This document shows positions 5,587-6,971 of a stretch of 6,971 nt of DNA, piece after piece. Below the pieces are notes generated by a model. The model ran no database searches. It worked only from the letters and a program-made list of their open reading frames with translations, and had not been told where the DNA came from. The position numbers and the translations under genes are program-made. Each line of letters starts with the position of its first letter. Position 1 is the first letter of the stretch. The stretch comes from DASYUM01 sp036001225 (GTDB taxonomy: Bacteria; Methylomirabilota; Methylomirabilia; Rokubacteriales; DASRDR01): positions 1 through 6,971 of the forward strand of contig DASYUM010000342.1 of assembly GCA_036001225.1 (NCBI GenBank), given 5' to 3'.

Positions 5587-6971
5587 ATGGACGAGCGCGA
5601 ACTACGAGAGTGGATTCAGCGGGTCAAGGACGGCGCGATCAGCCGCCGCCAGTTCACGCGCCTGATGCTCGGCCTGGGGCTGACCGCGCCCATGGTCGGC
5701 CAGATGCTGGCCCACCAGGGCGTGGCCACTGCCCAGACCCGGCCGACCTTCACGCCGACCCGCCGGGGCGGCGGCGGGCAGCTCCGCGTGCTGTGGTGGC
5801 AGGCGCCCACCCTGCTCAACCCGCACTTCGCCAACGGCACCAAGGACCAGGACGGCTCGCGGGTCTTTTACGAGCCCCTGGCATCGTTCGACCCCGACGG
5901 AAACCTGGTCCCCAACCTGGCCGCCGAGATTCCGAGCCTCCAGAACGGTCAGGTAGCCAAGGATGGCCTGTCGGTGACCTGGCGGCTGAAGAGGGGCGTG
6001 ACGTGGCACGACGGCCGGCCGTTCACCGCCGACGACGTCGTCTTCAACTGGGAATACGCGGTCGACCCGGCGACCGCGGCCTGGACCATCGGGTTCTATC
6101 GGGACATCGCCCGTATCGACAAGCTCGACAGCCACACCGTCAAGATCGTGTTCAAGAACCCGACCCCATTCTGGCCGATCGCCTTCTGCGGGCCCGGCGG
6201 GCAGATCGTCCCCAAGCACCTGTTCGAGCCATTCAAGGGCGCCAAGTCGCGCGAGGCCCCGGCCAACCTCAAGCCGGTCGGCACCGGCCCCTACCGCTAC
6301 GTGGAGTTCAAGCCGGGTGACATGATTCGGGCCGAGCTGAACCCGAACTACCACGTCCCCAACTGGCCGTTCTTCGACCAGCTCGAGCTGAAGGGGGGTG
6401 GGGACGCGGTCTCGGCCGCGCGCGCCGTCATCCAGACCGGCGAGTACGACTTCGCCTGGAACATGCAGGTCGAGGACGACATCCTCCGGCGGATGGAGCA
6501 GGGCGGGCGAGGCAAGGTCGACATCGCGGTCGCCGGGAACATCGAGCACATCCAGTGTAACCAGACGGACCCGTGGAAAGAGGTCGATGGGGAGCGCTCG
6601 AGCGTCAAGGCGCCCCATCCCTTCCTGACCGATCCCGCGGTCCGGTCCGCGCTGAACCTCCTCGTGGACCGGTCATCCATCCAGGAGCAGATTTACGGGC
6701 GACTGGGGCAGACCAGCGCCAACTTCCTGAACGCTCCGTCGCGGTTCCAGTCGAAGAACAACCGGTGGGAATTCAACGTCGAGAAGGCCAACAAGATCCT
6801 CGACGAGGCCGGCTGGAAGCGGGGGCCGGACGGGATCCGCACCAAGGACGGCAAGCGCCTGAAGATGGTCTTCCAGACCTCCATCAACGCGCCGCGCCAG
6901 AAAACCCAGGCCATCGTCAAGCAGGCCGCCGCCAAGGCCGGGGTGGAGATCGAGCTGAAATCGGTCGTCGC
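5587..6971 (+). CDS. ABC-transporter solute-binding protein, family 5 (peptide/oligopeptide type), Tat-exported, 3'-truncated
   Basis: The frame is open from ATG 5587 to the window edge: 461 complete codons of a family usually 500-600 residues long. It encodes the periplasmic or extracytoplasmic receptor of a DppA/OppA-type importer, which captures peptides, nickel chelates, opines or similar solutes for an ABC permease. Residues 1-49 form a Tat signal: a long charged n-region, the twin-arginine motif SRRQF (19-23), a hydrophobic stretch (LMLGLGLTAPMVG) and a probable cleavage after ATA (47-49). The mature part has the family signature around GVTWHDGRPFTADDVVFNWEY (two parts, 137-147 and 148-157), then GTGPYRYVEFKPGD (232-245), the hinge-region FLTDPAVRSALNLLVDR (346-362) and KANKILDEAGW (400-410). 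It has its own promoter and leader. Permease and ATPase genes would be expected just downstream, outside the window. The ligand cannot be deduced. Confidence 0.92.
   Translation, partial: MDERELREWIQRVKDGAISRRQFTRLMLGLGLTAPMVGQMLAHQGVATAQTRPTFTPTRRGGGGQLRVLWWQAPTLLNPHFANGTKDQDGSRVFYEPLASFDPDGNLVPNLAAEIPSLQNGQVAKDGLSVTWRLKRGVTWHDGRPFTADDVVFNWEYAVDPATAAWTIGFYRDIARIDKLDSHTVKIVFKNPTPFWPIAFCGPGGQIVPKHLFEPFKGAKSREAPANLKPVGTGPYRYVEFKPGDMIRAELNPNYHVPNWPFFDQLELKGGGDAVSAARAVIQTGEYDFAWNMQVEDDILRRMEQGGRGKVDIAVAGNIEHIQCNQTDPWKEVDGERSSVKAPHPFLTDPAVRSALNLLVDRSSIQEQIYGRLGQTSANFLNAPSRFQSKNNRWEFNVEKANKILDEAGWKRGPDGIRTKDGKRLKMVFQTSINAPRQKTQAIVKQAAAKAGVEIELKSVV

Noticed and set aside
5232..6320. A 362-codon + strand frame, and - strand frames (5602-6618, 4720-5514), around the transporter gene
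   Set aside because: The frame from ATG 5587 has a ribosome-binding site, a Tat signal and family 5 binding-protein motifs, so the others are shadows.
1..6971. tRNA, rRNA, CRISPR array, insertion sequence or attachment site
   Set aside because: No cloverleaf, spaced direct repeats, transposase motifs or terminal inverted repeats were seen in a full read of the window.

Overview
The window is very GC-rich throughout (roughly 70% by eye), with dense coding and G/C-heavy third codon positions. The gene types are a sigma-54-type regulator fragment, a cyclase-like/ATPase/TPR protein, a Dyp-type peroxidase and a Tat-exported family 5 solute-binding protein. Together they suggest a high-GC, Gram-negative-type environmental bacterium. 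A soil or subsurface lineage such as Rokubacteria/Methylomirabilota or a deltaproteobacterial group would fit, but this is an impression and not a placement.

Layout: all three genes read on the + strand. (1) Positions 1-3614 hold the 3' part of one very large regulator gene whose start lies outside the window. In order it encodes the end of a sigma-54 AAA+ domain, a Fis-type helix-turn-helix, a Pro/Ala-rich linker, a degenerate class III cyclase-like domain, a second P-loop ATPase and a long TPR-like helical region. Its last codons appear to be out of frame by one base. (2) After a short gap with a possible weak promoter and a 7-bp hairpin, positions 3700-5361 encode a cytoplasmic Dyp-type haem peroxidase. 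It carries an unrecognised 93-residue C-terminal extension, and the extension begins at an in-frame ATG behind a very strong Shine-Dalgarno sequence. (3) A 225-bp intergenic region carries a good sigma-70-like promoter, a 12-bp hairpin, a 10-bp palindrome and a ribosome-binding site. It leads into an ABC-transporter solute-binding protein that starts at 5587 and runs off the end of the window.

The three genes look like separate transcription units rather than a pathway. The regulator could act on neighbouring genes, but I see no sigma-54 promoter in the window. The most unusual points are the multi-domain regulator with its inactivated cyclase module, the probable 1-base shift at its end, the fused small protein at the end of the peroxidase, and the structured leader of the transporter gene.
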